64,000 nt of DNA, from contig NZ_SUKC01000003.1 in the NCBI RefSeq assembly GCF_005047635.1, positions 186,001 through 250,000 on the forward strand. Direction: 5' to 3'. Shown here in pieces: positions 54,993 through 62,705 of the stretch. Position numbers and translations under genes: made by a program. Source of the DNA: Arthrobacter sp. CAU 1506 (GTDB taxonomy: Bacteria > Actinomycetota > Actinomycetes > Actinomycetales > Micrococcaceae). The notes under the pieces were generated by a model. It did not search any database, was not told where the DNA came from, and worked only from the letters and a program-made list of their open reading frames with translations. The stretch's first letter is position 1; every line of letters begins with the position of its first letter.

Positions 54993-56303
54993 GTGACCAC
55001 TCACACACAGGACACCCGCCAGGACCTGCGCATCGACCGGTTTTCTGCCGGGCTGGACGGCGAAGCTCCGGATGCCCGGACCCTCGGCTGGTTTGAAGCT
55101 GTCGGCTTCGGCTTTTACGACAAGAAGCCGGATCCGTCCGACGTTGCCGCCTACGCCAAGGCCTATGGCGCAGACCGGCGGATCCTCTGGGGCGCCTACG
55201 ACGATGCGCCGCGCCCCGGCGTCTGGGACCGGCAGATACCGGTCGCCACCTATGCCAGCATGGTCAACACGCTCAACGTGGGCGGCGGGCGGCAGATGGA
55301 CACGCACCTCATTACTGCAGTGACGGTCAGGGCAACGCACCGGCGCCGCGGCCTGCTGCGCCGGATGATCACTGAGGACCTGAAGCAGGCGGCCGGCCAC
55401 GGGCTGGCGATGGCGGCCCTGACGGCTTCCGAGGCCACCATCTACGGCCGGTTCGGTTTCGGTGCCGCAACGTTCACCCGCGAAGTGGAGATCGACGTCA
55501 GGGAGCGGTTCGGACTGCGTGCCCCGGCCACCGGAACGATGGAGCTGGCTGACCCTGCCTCGCTGCAGGAGCTGGCGCCTCAGCTGTTCAACCGGTTCCA
55601 TGCCCGGGTCCCGGGCTCCATTGGGCGCCAAGCCAGCTACGCCCTGCGCGTCTCGGGGCGCTGGAGCCCGGACGGAGCGTCGGAGGACAAGGCGCTTCGC
55701 ACGGCTGTCCATTACGACGGCGATGGCCGCCCGGATGGCTATGTCAGTTATCGCTTCGCTGGCTGGGACACCAAGCCCTACACCGTGAAAGTGATGGATC
55801 TGGTCGCCGCCGAACCGGATGCCTACCTGGAGTTGTGGCGATACCTCGGATCACTTGATCTGGTGGAGCGAATCCAGTTCCCACTGTGCCCGGAGCAGGA
55901 TCCGTTGGCCTGGGGCCTGACGGACAGCCGCGGCTACGAGGTGAAGTCGGTGGAAGACGTGTTGTGGCTGCGCGTCCTGGACCCGGTGACGGTGCTGCAA
56001 ACCCGGCCGTACATTCATGACGGCACCTGCACTCTGCGGATCAGCGACCCGTTGGACATCTGCGGCGGCGTTTATCGGCTCACCGTGGAAGCCGGCCGCG
56101 GAACAGTGGAGAAGCTGGCCGCGGACGCCGATGCCGACGCCGTCGTGCCGGTGGATTCGCTCGGCTCCCTCTTCCTCGGCGGGGTCCGCGCCCGGACTCT
56201 GGCCGCGGCCGGGCATTTCTCCGGCGCCTCCGCTGAGGCGGTTTCCCGGCTGGACCGCCTGTTCGCCACGGATACCGCGCCCTATTGCATCACGCATTTC
56301 TGA
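54993..56303 (+). CDS. Eis-type GNAT acetyltransferase
   Basis: The 436-residue protein has the three-part Eis plan: an N-terminal GNAT domain with the acetyl-CoA loop 'VTVRATHRRRGLLRRM' (about 105-120), a second GNAT-like region, and a C-terminal SCP2-like domain. It ends 'DTAPYCITHF': in Eis the terminal Phe carboxylate is catalytic and is preserved here. The conserved Tyr is visible in 'ATIYGRFGFG'. Eis acetylates aminoglycosides and other amines at many positions. The start at GTG 54993 follows a TAGGCT. Confidence 0.87.
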   Translation: MTTHTQDTRQDLRIDRFSAGLDGEAPDARTLGWFEAVGFGFYDKKPDPSDVAAYAKAYGADRRILWGAYDDAPRPGVWDRQIPVATYASMVNTLNVGGGRQMDTHLITAVTVRATHRRRGLLRRMITEDLKQAAGHGLAMAALTASEATIYGRFGFGAATFTREVEIDVRERFGLRAPATGTMELADPASLQELAPQLFNRFHARVPGSIGRQASYALRVSGRWSPDGASEDKALRTAVHYDGDGRPDGYVSYRFAGWDTKPYTVKVMDLVAAEPDAYLELWRYLGSLDLVERIQFPLCPEQDPLAWGLTDSRGYEVKSVEDVLWLRVLDPVTVLQTRPYIHDGTCTLRISDPLDICGGVYRLTVEAGRGTVEKLAADADADAVVPVDSLGSLFLGGVRARTLAAAGHFSGASAEAVSRLDRLFATDTAPYCITHF

Positions 56304-56611
56304 CGGGCGGCACGGCGGCGGGGTGCCCGGCTGCGGGCGGCCAGGGCAGGTTCGGCGCCGGGCGCGCGCGCCGCGGGGCCGGCACGCTTTGCCGGAATTG
56401 GGGTAACCGGCTAGACTTATTGGGCGCGTAATGCGTATGGAGAGCCCCTTCCCATGGAGGGCAGGCTCCATGAGCTTCACCAAAATACATCAGTCCGTTT
56501 CCGTAAACGGCAATGCATCCCCCGGGCAGCAGCGTATGAGTGCTGGTGCGTGCCGGGAAGCAGGGCAGTCACGGAACTTTCGAAAACTATCCACATCGGA
56601 GCCCCTACTAC
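56304..56611. other. rpsA upstream region with long leader
   Basis: The 308-base gap holds the rpsA promoter (annotated) and a predicted ~188-base 5' untranslated leader. No gene is evident; the leader may carry structure for autoregulation by S1. Confidence 0.5.
56389..56417 (+). promoter_or_regulatory. Predicted rpsA promoter
   Basis: TTGCCG (56389-56394) and TAGACT (56412-56417) with a 17-base spacer. Initiation near 56424 would leave a ~188-base leader. Confidence 0.65.
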
Positions 56612-58084
56612 ATGACCATCACCTCCACCGAGAAGCCCGGTACCCCGCAGGTCGCGATCAACGACATCGGTACCGCTGAAGACTTCCTCGCAGCCGTCGA
56701 CGCGACCATCAAGTACTTCAACGATGGCGATCTGGTCGAAGGCACTGTCGTCAAGGTTGACCGCGACGAAGTTCTGCTCGACATCGGTTACAAGACCGAA
56801 GGTGTCATCCCCTCCCGCGAGCTTTCCATCAAGCACGACGTCGACCCGGGCGAAGTTGTCGCCGTCGGTGACGAGGTCGAAGCCCTGGTGCTGACCAAGG
56901 AAGACAAGGAAGGCCGCCTCATCCTGTCCAAGAAGCGTGCTCAGTACGAGCGCGCCTGGGGCGACATCGAGAAGGTCAAGGAAGAGGACGGCGTTGTTAC
57001 CGGCACCGTCATCGAGGTTGTCAAGGGCGGCCTGATCCTCGACATCGGCCTGCGCGGCTTCCTGCCCGCCTCCCTGGTTGAAATGCGCCGCGTGCGCGAC
57101 CTGGCTCCGTACATCGGCCAGCAGATCGAAGCGAAGATCATCGAGCTGGACAAGAACCGCAACAACGTGGTGCTGTCCCGCCGTGCATGGCTCGAGCAGA
57201 CCCAGTCCGAGGTCCGCTCCACCTTCCTCAACAAGCTGGAGAAGGGCCAGGTTCGCCCGGGCGTCGTCTCCTCGATCGTCAACTTCGGTGCCTTCGTGGA
57301 CCTGGGCGGCGTCGACGGCCTGGTGCACGTCTCCGAGCTGTCCTGGAAGCACATCGACCACCCCTCCGAGGTTGTCGAGGTTGGCCAGGAAGTCACCGTC
57401 GAGGTGCTCGAGGTGGATCTGGACCGCGAGCGTGTCTCCCTGTCCCTGAAGGCTACCCAGGAAGATCCGTGGCAGACCTTCGCCCGCACCCATGCTCTGG
57501 GCCAGATTGTCCCGGGCAAGGTCACCAAGCTGGTACCGTTCGGTGCGTTCGTCCGCGTCGAAGACGGCATCGAGGGCCTGGTCCACATCTCCGAGCTGGC
57601 CGTGCGCCACGTGGAGCTTGCCGAGCAGGTTGTCTCCGTCAACGACGAGGTGTTCGTCAAGGTCATCGACATCGACCTGGAGCGCCGCCGCATCTCGCTG
57701 TCGCTGAAGCAGGCCAACGAGGGCGTGGACCCCGAGGGCACCGAGTTCGACCCGGCACTGTACGGCATGGCTGCCGAGTACGACGAGCAGGGCAACTACA
57801 AGTACCCGGAGGGCTTCGACCCGGAGACCAACGAATGGCTCGAAGGCTACGAAGCGCAGCGCGCCGCATGGGAGCAGCAGTACGCTGACGCCCAGGCTCG
57901 CTGGGAAGCCCACAAGAAGCAGGTTGCTGCTTCGCTGGCCGAGGAAGCCCAGGCTCCGGGCGAGTCCGAGGCCGCACCGACCAGCTACTCCTCCGACGCC
58001 CCGGCGGCTCCGGCCTCCAGCGGCGGCACCCTGGCTTCCGACGAAGCCCTGGCTGCACTGCGTGAGAAGCTGACCGGTCAGTAA
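56612..58084 (+). CDS. rpsA: 30S ribosomal protein S1
   Basis: The 490-residue protein has four S1 RNA-binding domains (about 35-105, 122-190, 207-277, 294-363), each with the pattern 'GxVxxxxxxGxxVxxG', for example 'GVVSSIVNFGAFVDLGGVDG'. A Glu/Ala/Gln-rich tail of ~120 residues follows. The four-domain form is typical of actinobacteria. S1 helps leadered mRNAs bind the ribosome. The ATG at 56612 opens 'MTITSTEKPGTPQVAIND'. The polA-rpsA neighbourhood is conserved. Confidence 0.96.
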   Translation: MTITSTEKPGTPQVAINDIGTAEDFLAAVDATIKYFNDGDLVEGTVVKVDRDEVLLDIGYKTEGVIPSRELSIKHDVDPGEVVAVGDEVEALVLTKEDKEGRLILSKKRAQYERAWGDIEKVKEEDGVVTGTVIEVVKGGLILDIGLRGFLPASLVEMRRVRDLAPYIGQQIEAKIIELDKNRNNVVLSRRAWLEQTQSEVRSTFLNKLEKGQVRPGVVSSIVNFGAFVDLGGVDGLVHVSELSWKHIDHPSEVVEVGQEVTVEVLEVDLDRERVSLSLKATQEDPWQTFARTHALGQIVPGKVTKLVPFGAFVRVEDGIEGLVHISELAVRHVELAEQVVSVNDEVFVKVIDIDLERRRISLSLKQANEGVDPEGTEFDPALYGMAAEYDEQGNYKYPEGFDPETNEWLEGYEAQRAAWEQQYADAQARWEAHKKQVAASLAEEAQAPGESEAAPTSYSSDAPAAPASSGGTLASDEALAALREKLTGQ

Positions 58085-58129
58085 CAACTGCGTCAACGGC
58101 GCGGCATCCTCCGCCGCCGCTTGACTCAC

Positions 58130-58164
58130 GGAAACCCCCGTACCTTTCAGGTGCGGGGGTTTCC
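58130..58164 (+). terminator. Terminator after rpsA
   Basis: A 16-bp stem with one T-G wobble (GGAAACCCCCGTACCT, 58130-58145, with 58149-58164) and a TTC loop. No U-tract on the plus strand. Confidence 0.7.
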
Positions 58165-58331
58165 GCGATGTTGGACCCGGAGTGGCCGCGCCGACACCCC
58201 ACAGACAAAGCGATGAGGGCCACCCTTGTCCGGTCGGCCGTTGCCGCCGGCAACTAGTCCTTCCCACACGGGTCCACGGGGCATAGGATGTGCCCAGCAG
58301 CGCCCAGAACGCATCCTTGGGGAAATCCGAC

Positions 58332-59426
58332 ATGCCACGTGCAGTATTCGTTCCGCAGCGTCTCCGGTACCATCCCAGTAGCCGTGCCCGGCTGTGCACC
58401 ATTGCGCTGTGCGCGGCCCTGGGTTGCGGGCTTGCCGCCTGTACGGAGGAGCCGCGGTCGCCGGTGGTGGTGGATTCGCCACCGGATCCGTCGGTAGTAC
58501 GCGAGGTGGTGCAACCCAGTGCGCTGCGGCGGCATCTGGAGGCGTTGCAGGCCGCGGCGGACGCGAACGGCGGGAACCGGGCCGACGCCACCGGGGGTTA
58601 CGAGGCGTCCGCGGAATACGTTGAGGAGCAGTTACGTGCGGCGGGATACGAGCCGCGGCGGCAGGAGTTCAGCTATGGCCGGAGCGACCCGGTGGACGCG
58701 TTCAACATCCTGGCCGACACCGACGCCGGCGGAAGTTCCGGGAACGTGCTGCTGCTGGGCGCGCATCTGGATTCGGTCGAGGACGGGCCCGGGCTCAACG
58801 ACAACGGCAGCGGCGTCGCAGCGGTGCTCGAGGTCGCGTTGCGGCTCGCGGAGCAGGGCGCGGTACCGCGGGACCGGATCCGGTTCGCGTTCTGGGGCGG
58901 CGAGGAGGACGGACTGCACGGCTCGGAACACTACGTCGAGGAACTCTCCGGCGCGGAGGCCGCCGCGCACGTGGCGTACCTGAACGTGGACGTGGTGGGC
59001 TCCCCGAACGGCGTGGTGTTCGTCTACGACGGCGACGGCTCCGACGGCGAGGGAGAGGCCGGGCCCGAGGGGTCGGGCGCCGTCGAACAGGTCTTCGTGG
59101 ACATCCTGCGCGGCGAAGGGATCGAGGCGCTGCCGTTCGGGTTCATTGAGGACTCGGACTACGACGCGTTCGTGCGCGGCGGGATCCCGGCCGGAGGGCT
59201 GTTCACCGGCGACGCGGGGACCAAGAGCGAGGCCGAGGCGCTCACCTTTGGCGGGCAGGCCGGGGAGCAGTACGACGAGTGCTACCACGAAGCCTGCGAC
59301 ACCATCGAGAACGTCGACATGACAGTGCTGGAGCAGATGACCGAAACGCTGATCAGCGCGACCGTCTCGCTCGGCGGCATCGAAGACGGCCTTGCGACGG
59401 GCACCGCCACCGAGGGCGCCGGCTGA
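58332..59426 (+). CDS. M28-family aminopeptidase lipoprotein
   Basis: The 364-residue exported protein has a lipoprotein signal peptide ending in lipobox 'LAAC' (Cys37). The M28 zinc peptidase core follows: 'LGAHLDSVEDGPGLNDNGSG' in two parts with His and Asp ligands, 'GGEEDGLHGSEHY' with the catalytic Glu pair, 'LNVDVVGSPN' and 'CYHEACDTIEN' with the last His. It resembles Streptomyces aminopeptidase-type enzymes, without a PA domain insertion. Lgt in this window would lipidate it. It is convergent with the biosynthetic cluster, 13 bases apart. Confidence 0.9.
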   Translation: MPRAVFVPQRLRYHPSSRARLCTIALCAALGCGLAACTEEPRSPVVVDSPPDPSVVREVVQPSALRRHLEALQAAADANGGNRADATGGYEASAEYVEEQLRAAGYEPRRQEFSYGRSDPVDAFNILADTDAGGSSGNVLLLGAHLDSVEDGPGLNDNGSGVAAVLEVALRLAEQGAVPRDRIRFAFWGGEEDGLHGSEHYVEELSGAEAAAHVAYLNVDVVGSPNGVVFVYDGDGSDGEGEAGPEGSGAVEQVFVDILRGEGIEALPFGFIEDSDYDAFVRGGIPAGGLFTGDAGTKSEAEALTFGGQAGEQYDECYHEACDTIENVDMTVLEQMTETLISATVSLGGIEDGLATGTATEGAG

Positions 59427-59439
59427 GTCGCTTACGGAG

Positions 59440-60582
59440 TTAGACCTTCACCAGAGCCGGCGCCTCATCGGCGGCGCTGTTGCGCGAGTCGAGGTAGCGC
59501 TCGATGCTGACCGGGCAGTTGCCAAGGCCGCTGCCCTGCCCTCGACGGCGGAAGTTGATGACCTGGCCGGTTCTCCCGCAGCCGCAGGTGCCGGATTCCA
59601 CGTTGCCCACGTCGTCGGTGAGGAGGAAACCGGGGTAGCTGGTGTTGAGCGCGTCCAGTATGGCAATGGTGCCAGTGTCCCCCGAAGGGAGCTCCTTGCC
59701 GACCTGTCCAGGGTCGCGGATGGAAATGTAGCACCAGGGCGGGACGTGTTTGCGATGCAGGTGGCATTCGACGGCGAGCATGTTCGACTCGATCATGCCG
59801 TACATGTCGCGCACGTTCGCCGGACGCACACCGAGCAGGTCGTGGCACCGGTCCCGGAAGCCCTCCTCCGGGATGGCCTCGGCCGTATGCCGCTTCCAGC
59901 CCCCGAGCGTGATGATCATGCTGTAAGGGTCCAAGCGCACATTGACTTTCTCCTGCTCGAGGAAGCGGAGGAGCCGGTTGATCAGGAACGGCGGACCGAC
60001 GATGTGCCGGGTCATGTGACCCTTCCACCGGCGCAGGTGCTCCATGGCCTCCCTGGCGTCGAACGCCTGATCGTCAACGAGGTAGGCGTGGTGGTCGAAG
60101 ACGCTGTTCAGGATGTTGAAGTCCTTGAGCAGGCCCATTTCCGAGGCTTCGGAGTCCGTAGGGTTCAAGAACAGGCCCGCGCCGCCGGACAAGTTGAAGA
60201 ATTCCCGATAGGTCCCGATGAGGCCAACCAGCGCGCGGGTCATCGTCTCGCTGTTGCGGCGGGCGACGGACTGGATACCGTGGGTTCCGCTGGAGCGGGT
60301 CTCGGTCTCGACGTCGGCCAGAGAGCAGGTGAGCAGCACTTGGGCGTCGGGGCGTTTGAACATGCTGACTGGCAACAGGGGCAGTTCCTGCAGGTCGCCG
60401 ATGTCGTTGATCGCGGCGGGATCGACTCCCAGCGCGTCGCACTGGGCACGATAGAAGCCGTTTTTGGCCTGATGGTAGATCGCGGCGTCCCGCAGGACGT
60501 CCGTAACCGATTGTGCCCAGTCATCAGGGGACTGGACGTGTGCTTGGGACACATTCCCCAGCATCTGCGCTAACGAGAGCAT
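59440..60582 (-). CDS. LuxE-like acyl-protein synthetase / PaaK-like adenylate-forming enzyme
   Basis: The 380-residue protein resembles the LuxE/PaaK branch of adenylate-forming enzymes: 'VSMFKRP' near the N-terminus, 'TETRSSGTHGIQS' (the T-S-G-T-x-G AMP-binding loop, about 93-105), 'DMYGMIESNML' (A5-like), and the C-terminal Cys cluster 'VESGTCGCGRTGQVINFRRRGQG'. In bioluminescence LuxE activates fatty acids and holds the acyl group on a Cys; no LuxC-type reductase is visible here. As the last gene of the NRPS cluster it probably activates or transfers an acyl unit. 51 bases after sbnB. Confidence 0.82.
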   Translation of the reverse strand: MLSLAQMLGNVSQAHVQSPDDWAQSVTDVLRDAAIYHQAKNGFYRAQCDALGVDPAAINDIGDLQELPLLPVSMFKRPDAQVLLTCSLADVETETRSSGTHGIQSVARRNSETMTRALVGLIGTYREFFNLSGGAGLFLNPTDSEASEMGLLKDFNILNSVFDHHAYLVDDQAFDAREAMEHLRRWKGHMTRHIVGPPFLINRLLRFLEQEKVNVRLDPYSMIITLGGWKRHTAEAIPEEGFRDRCHDLLGVRPANVRDMYGMIESNMLAVECHLHRKHVPPWCYISIRDPGQVGKELPSGDTGTIAILDALNTSYPGFLLTDDVGNVESGTCGCGRTGQVINFRRRGQGSGLGNCPVSIERYLDSRNSAADEAPALVKV

Positions 60583-60633
60583 TGTGTCACTTCCTCGGTG
60601 GGTGCGATTCGATAAACGTGGTGGGCCGCCGGG

Positions 60634-61701
60634 TCAGCCGTACCTACGCAGTTCGGAAAAGAAGTCGTCGACCACTCGGAGCTGCCCGCTGCCGGCAAGT
60701 TCGTCGTAGACGTACTTGCCCACCGCCAGGTCCAGCACGCCCAACCCGAACGGAGAGAACACCACGGGACGGTCGTCCGGCAGCGAGACCCTTCCCTCCA
60801 TGACATCGGCCAACGTTCCGTCCACGAAATCCCGGTTGCCGACCGCCTGCTCCGCGAGGTGGGCCGACGTCCCGGCCTTGAGGCAATGATCCACGTCGTC
60901 GAGGATGTTGGTCGACGCCAGCAGGATCTCCGGGGCCAGATCACGCAGGGATACGTGAAGCACCAGCGGATTGTGCGCGAACCACGTGGTGTCGTGCACG
61001 TGCGGCTCCCCGGCCACAGTGGCGAACACGATCAGGTCGCTGTTGCTGATCAGCTGTTCGGGGCCCTCATGCACGGTCACCCGGGCCTGGGTGCCGCTGC
61101 GCTCCAGATACCCTTTGAAACCCTCCGCGCTTTCGCCCAAGAGGTCGAACACCCCGATCTCGTCGAAGGACCAGTCGGTCGCGTTCAGGAAGGTGTGGAT
61201 GTAGCGGGCGATGAGGCCGACGCCGAAGAAGCCGATGCGGCGGGGGCGCCCGCGTCCCCGGCTGAGCCAGTCCGCAGCGGCGGCAGCCGAAGCAGCCGTC
61301 CTGGAGGCGCTAATGATGGAGCTTTCCATGCATGCGAACGGGTATCCCGTTGCCCGATCGTTCAGGATGAGTACCGCCGAAGCACGTGGAATCCCCGATG
61401 CCACGTTGTCCGGGAAGCTGGAGACCCACTTGATGCCGTCAACCTCCACCTGACCGCCAACCGAGGCGGGCAAGGCGATGATGCGAGAGGTGGGCCGGTC
61501 GGCGAAGCGCAGGAAGTAGGAGGGTGGGTTTACTGAGTCGCCGGCAGCATGCACCCGATAGGTTTGCTCGACCAGTTCGACGACCTGTTTCTCCCGGCCC
61601 TGCAGCACCTGCTGCACCTGGGCGCCTGCAATGACCGCGAAAGACGGCACCGTCTTCGGCTCTGTGGCCGATGCGGCTGGGGGAGTAGCGATATCTGTCA
61701 T
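60634..61701 (-). CDS. sbnB: SbnB-type 2,3-diaminopropionate biosynthesis dehydrogenase
   Basis: The 355-residue protein belongs to the ornithine cyclodeaminase/mu-crystallin family. 'GIKWVSSFPDN' (89-99) and the Rossmann loop 'FFGVGLIARYIHTFL' (158-172) are characteristic. SbnB oxidatively cleaves N-(1-amino-1-carboxyethyl)-glutamate to L-2,3-diaminopropionate and 2-oxoglutarate. The partner SbnA (cysteine-synthase-like) is not in the window and would be expected beyond its right edge. The SbnB assignment over plain OCD rests on the NRPS context and overall similarity. 11 bases after the dioxygenase. Confidence 0.83.
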   Translation of the reverse strand: MTDIATPPAASATEPKTVPSFAVIAGAQVQQVLQGREKQVVELVEQTYRVHAAGDSVNPPSYFLRFADRPTSRIIALPASVGGQVEVDGIKWVSSFPDNVASGIPRASAVLILNDRATGYPFACMESSIISASRTAASAAAAADWLSRGRGRPRRIGFFGVGLIARYIHTFLNATDWSFDEIGVFDLLGESAEGFKGYLERSGTQARVTVHEGPEQLISNSDLIVFATVAGEPHVHDTTWFAHNPLVLHVSLRDLAPEILLASTNILDDVDHCLKAGTSAHLAEQAVGNRDFVDGTLADVMEGRVSLPDDRPVVFSPFGLGVLDLAVGKYVYDELAGSGQLRVVDDFFSELRRYG

Positions 61702-61712
61702 CGTGCACCGTC

Positions 61713-62705
61713 CTAGGTGTGGGTATCAAGATCGAATACGTTGCGCGGCTCGGCCATGCCGACCAGGATCTCCCGCGGTCCCTCGTACGCCTCGCGGCTG
61801 TGGGCCATGCGGATGTTGTCGACCAGCATCAGGTCCCCGGGTTCCCAGGGAGTGCGAAGCGTGTGGGCCTCGTAGATCTCGTTCAGGAGGGCGACGATGT
61901 CCTCGCCAATCGGGTCGCCGTTGCCAAACCGGGTGTTGAACGGCAGACCGTCGGGACCGTAGACGTCCACCAGGTATTCCCGCACCTCGGGAGCGATCGT
62001 CCATTCGTTCAGGAACGCGACCTGATTGAACCAACAGCGTTGGCCGGTCGCCGGATGCCGGACCACGGCAGGGCGCCGTTGCCGGGTGCGCAGCTCCCCG
62101 TCTGGCTGCCACTCGAACTCGATCTCGTGCGCGCGGCAGTAGCTCTCGACGTCGGCGCGGTCGGAGACCCCGAATGCCTCCTCGTAGGTGGCTCCGATGT
62201 CCTCGTTGTAGCTGCGGGCGAGCAGCCACCCCTCGTCTTCGAAGCGCCGAACGATGTCCGGAGGGATGGCGTCGAGCACGGCGCTGGCGTCTGCCACACC
62301 GGTCACCCCACCGACGCTGGGTGCCCGGAGGCAGGCGAAGAGCATCAGTCCGGGGAACTCGAGCGCATAGCTGAGCTCCTGGTGCATGCACATCGGCTGG
62401 TTCGAGGGCCAGGTGAGGGATGAGTACACGCCGTCCAGGTAGGGCTGCCGGGTGGCGAATGCCTCCCGGTCCGGCATGAGGCCGCCTGAGACCAGCCGCT
62501 GGAAGCCCTCGGCCACTTCAGCTGGATCACGCAGGCCCAAGCCGCGGACCAGTACTGCGCCGTGATCATCCACCGCCGCGCGCAGCGCCTCACGGTTCTG
62601 TTCGGCCCACAGCACGGGGTCGTGGCCGTAATCGACGGTGAGCATCGGCGTCCGTCCGGCTTGGCGTTCCACGTCGAACTGGATCCTGGGTGATTGAGAC
62701 GACAT
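61713..62705 (-). CDS. TauD/TfdA-family Fe(II)/2-oxoglutarate dioxygenase
   Basis: The 330-residue oxygenase has a clavaminate-synthase/TauD-like fold. The iron ligands are His108 and Glu110 ('MCMHQELSYA', H-x-E rather than H-x-D) with His302, and Arg311 ('NIRMAHSREAYEGPR') for 2-oxoglutarate. The H-x-E form is common in clavaminate-synthase-like and NRPS-associated members that act on carrier-bound amino acids. Its ATG overlaps the NRPS stop by one base (TGATG). 2-oxoglutarate released by SbnB could serve as co-substrate. Confidence 0.9.
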   Translation of the reverse strand: MSSQSPRIQFDVERQAGRTPMLTVDYGHDPVLWAEQNREALRAAVDDHGAVLVRGLGLRDPAEVAEGFQRLVSGGLMPDREAFATRQPYLDGVYSSLTWPSNQPMCMHQELSYALEFPGLMLFACLRAPSVGGVTGVADASAVLDAIPPDIVRRFEDEGWLLARSYNEDIGATYEEAFGVSDRADVESYCRAHEIEFEWQPDGELRTRQRRPAVVRHPATGQRCWFNQVAFLNEWTIAPEVREYLVDVYGPDGLPFNTRFGNGDPIGEDIVALLNEIYEAHTLRTPWEPGDLMLVDNIRMAHSREAYEGPREILVGMAEPRNVFDLDTHT

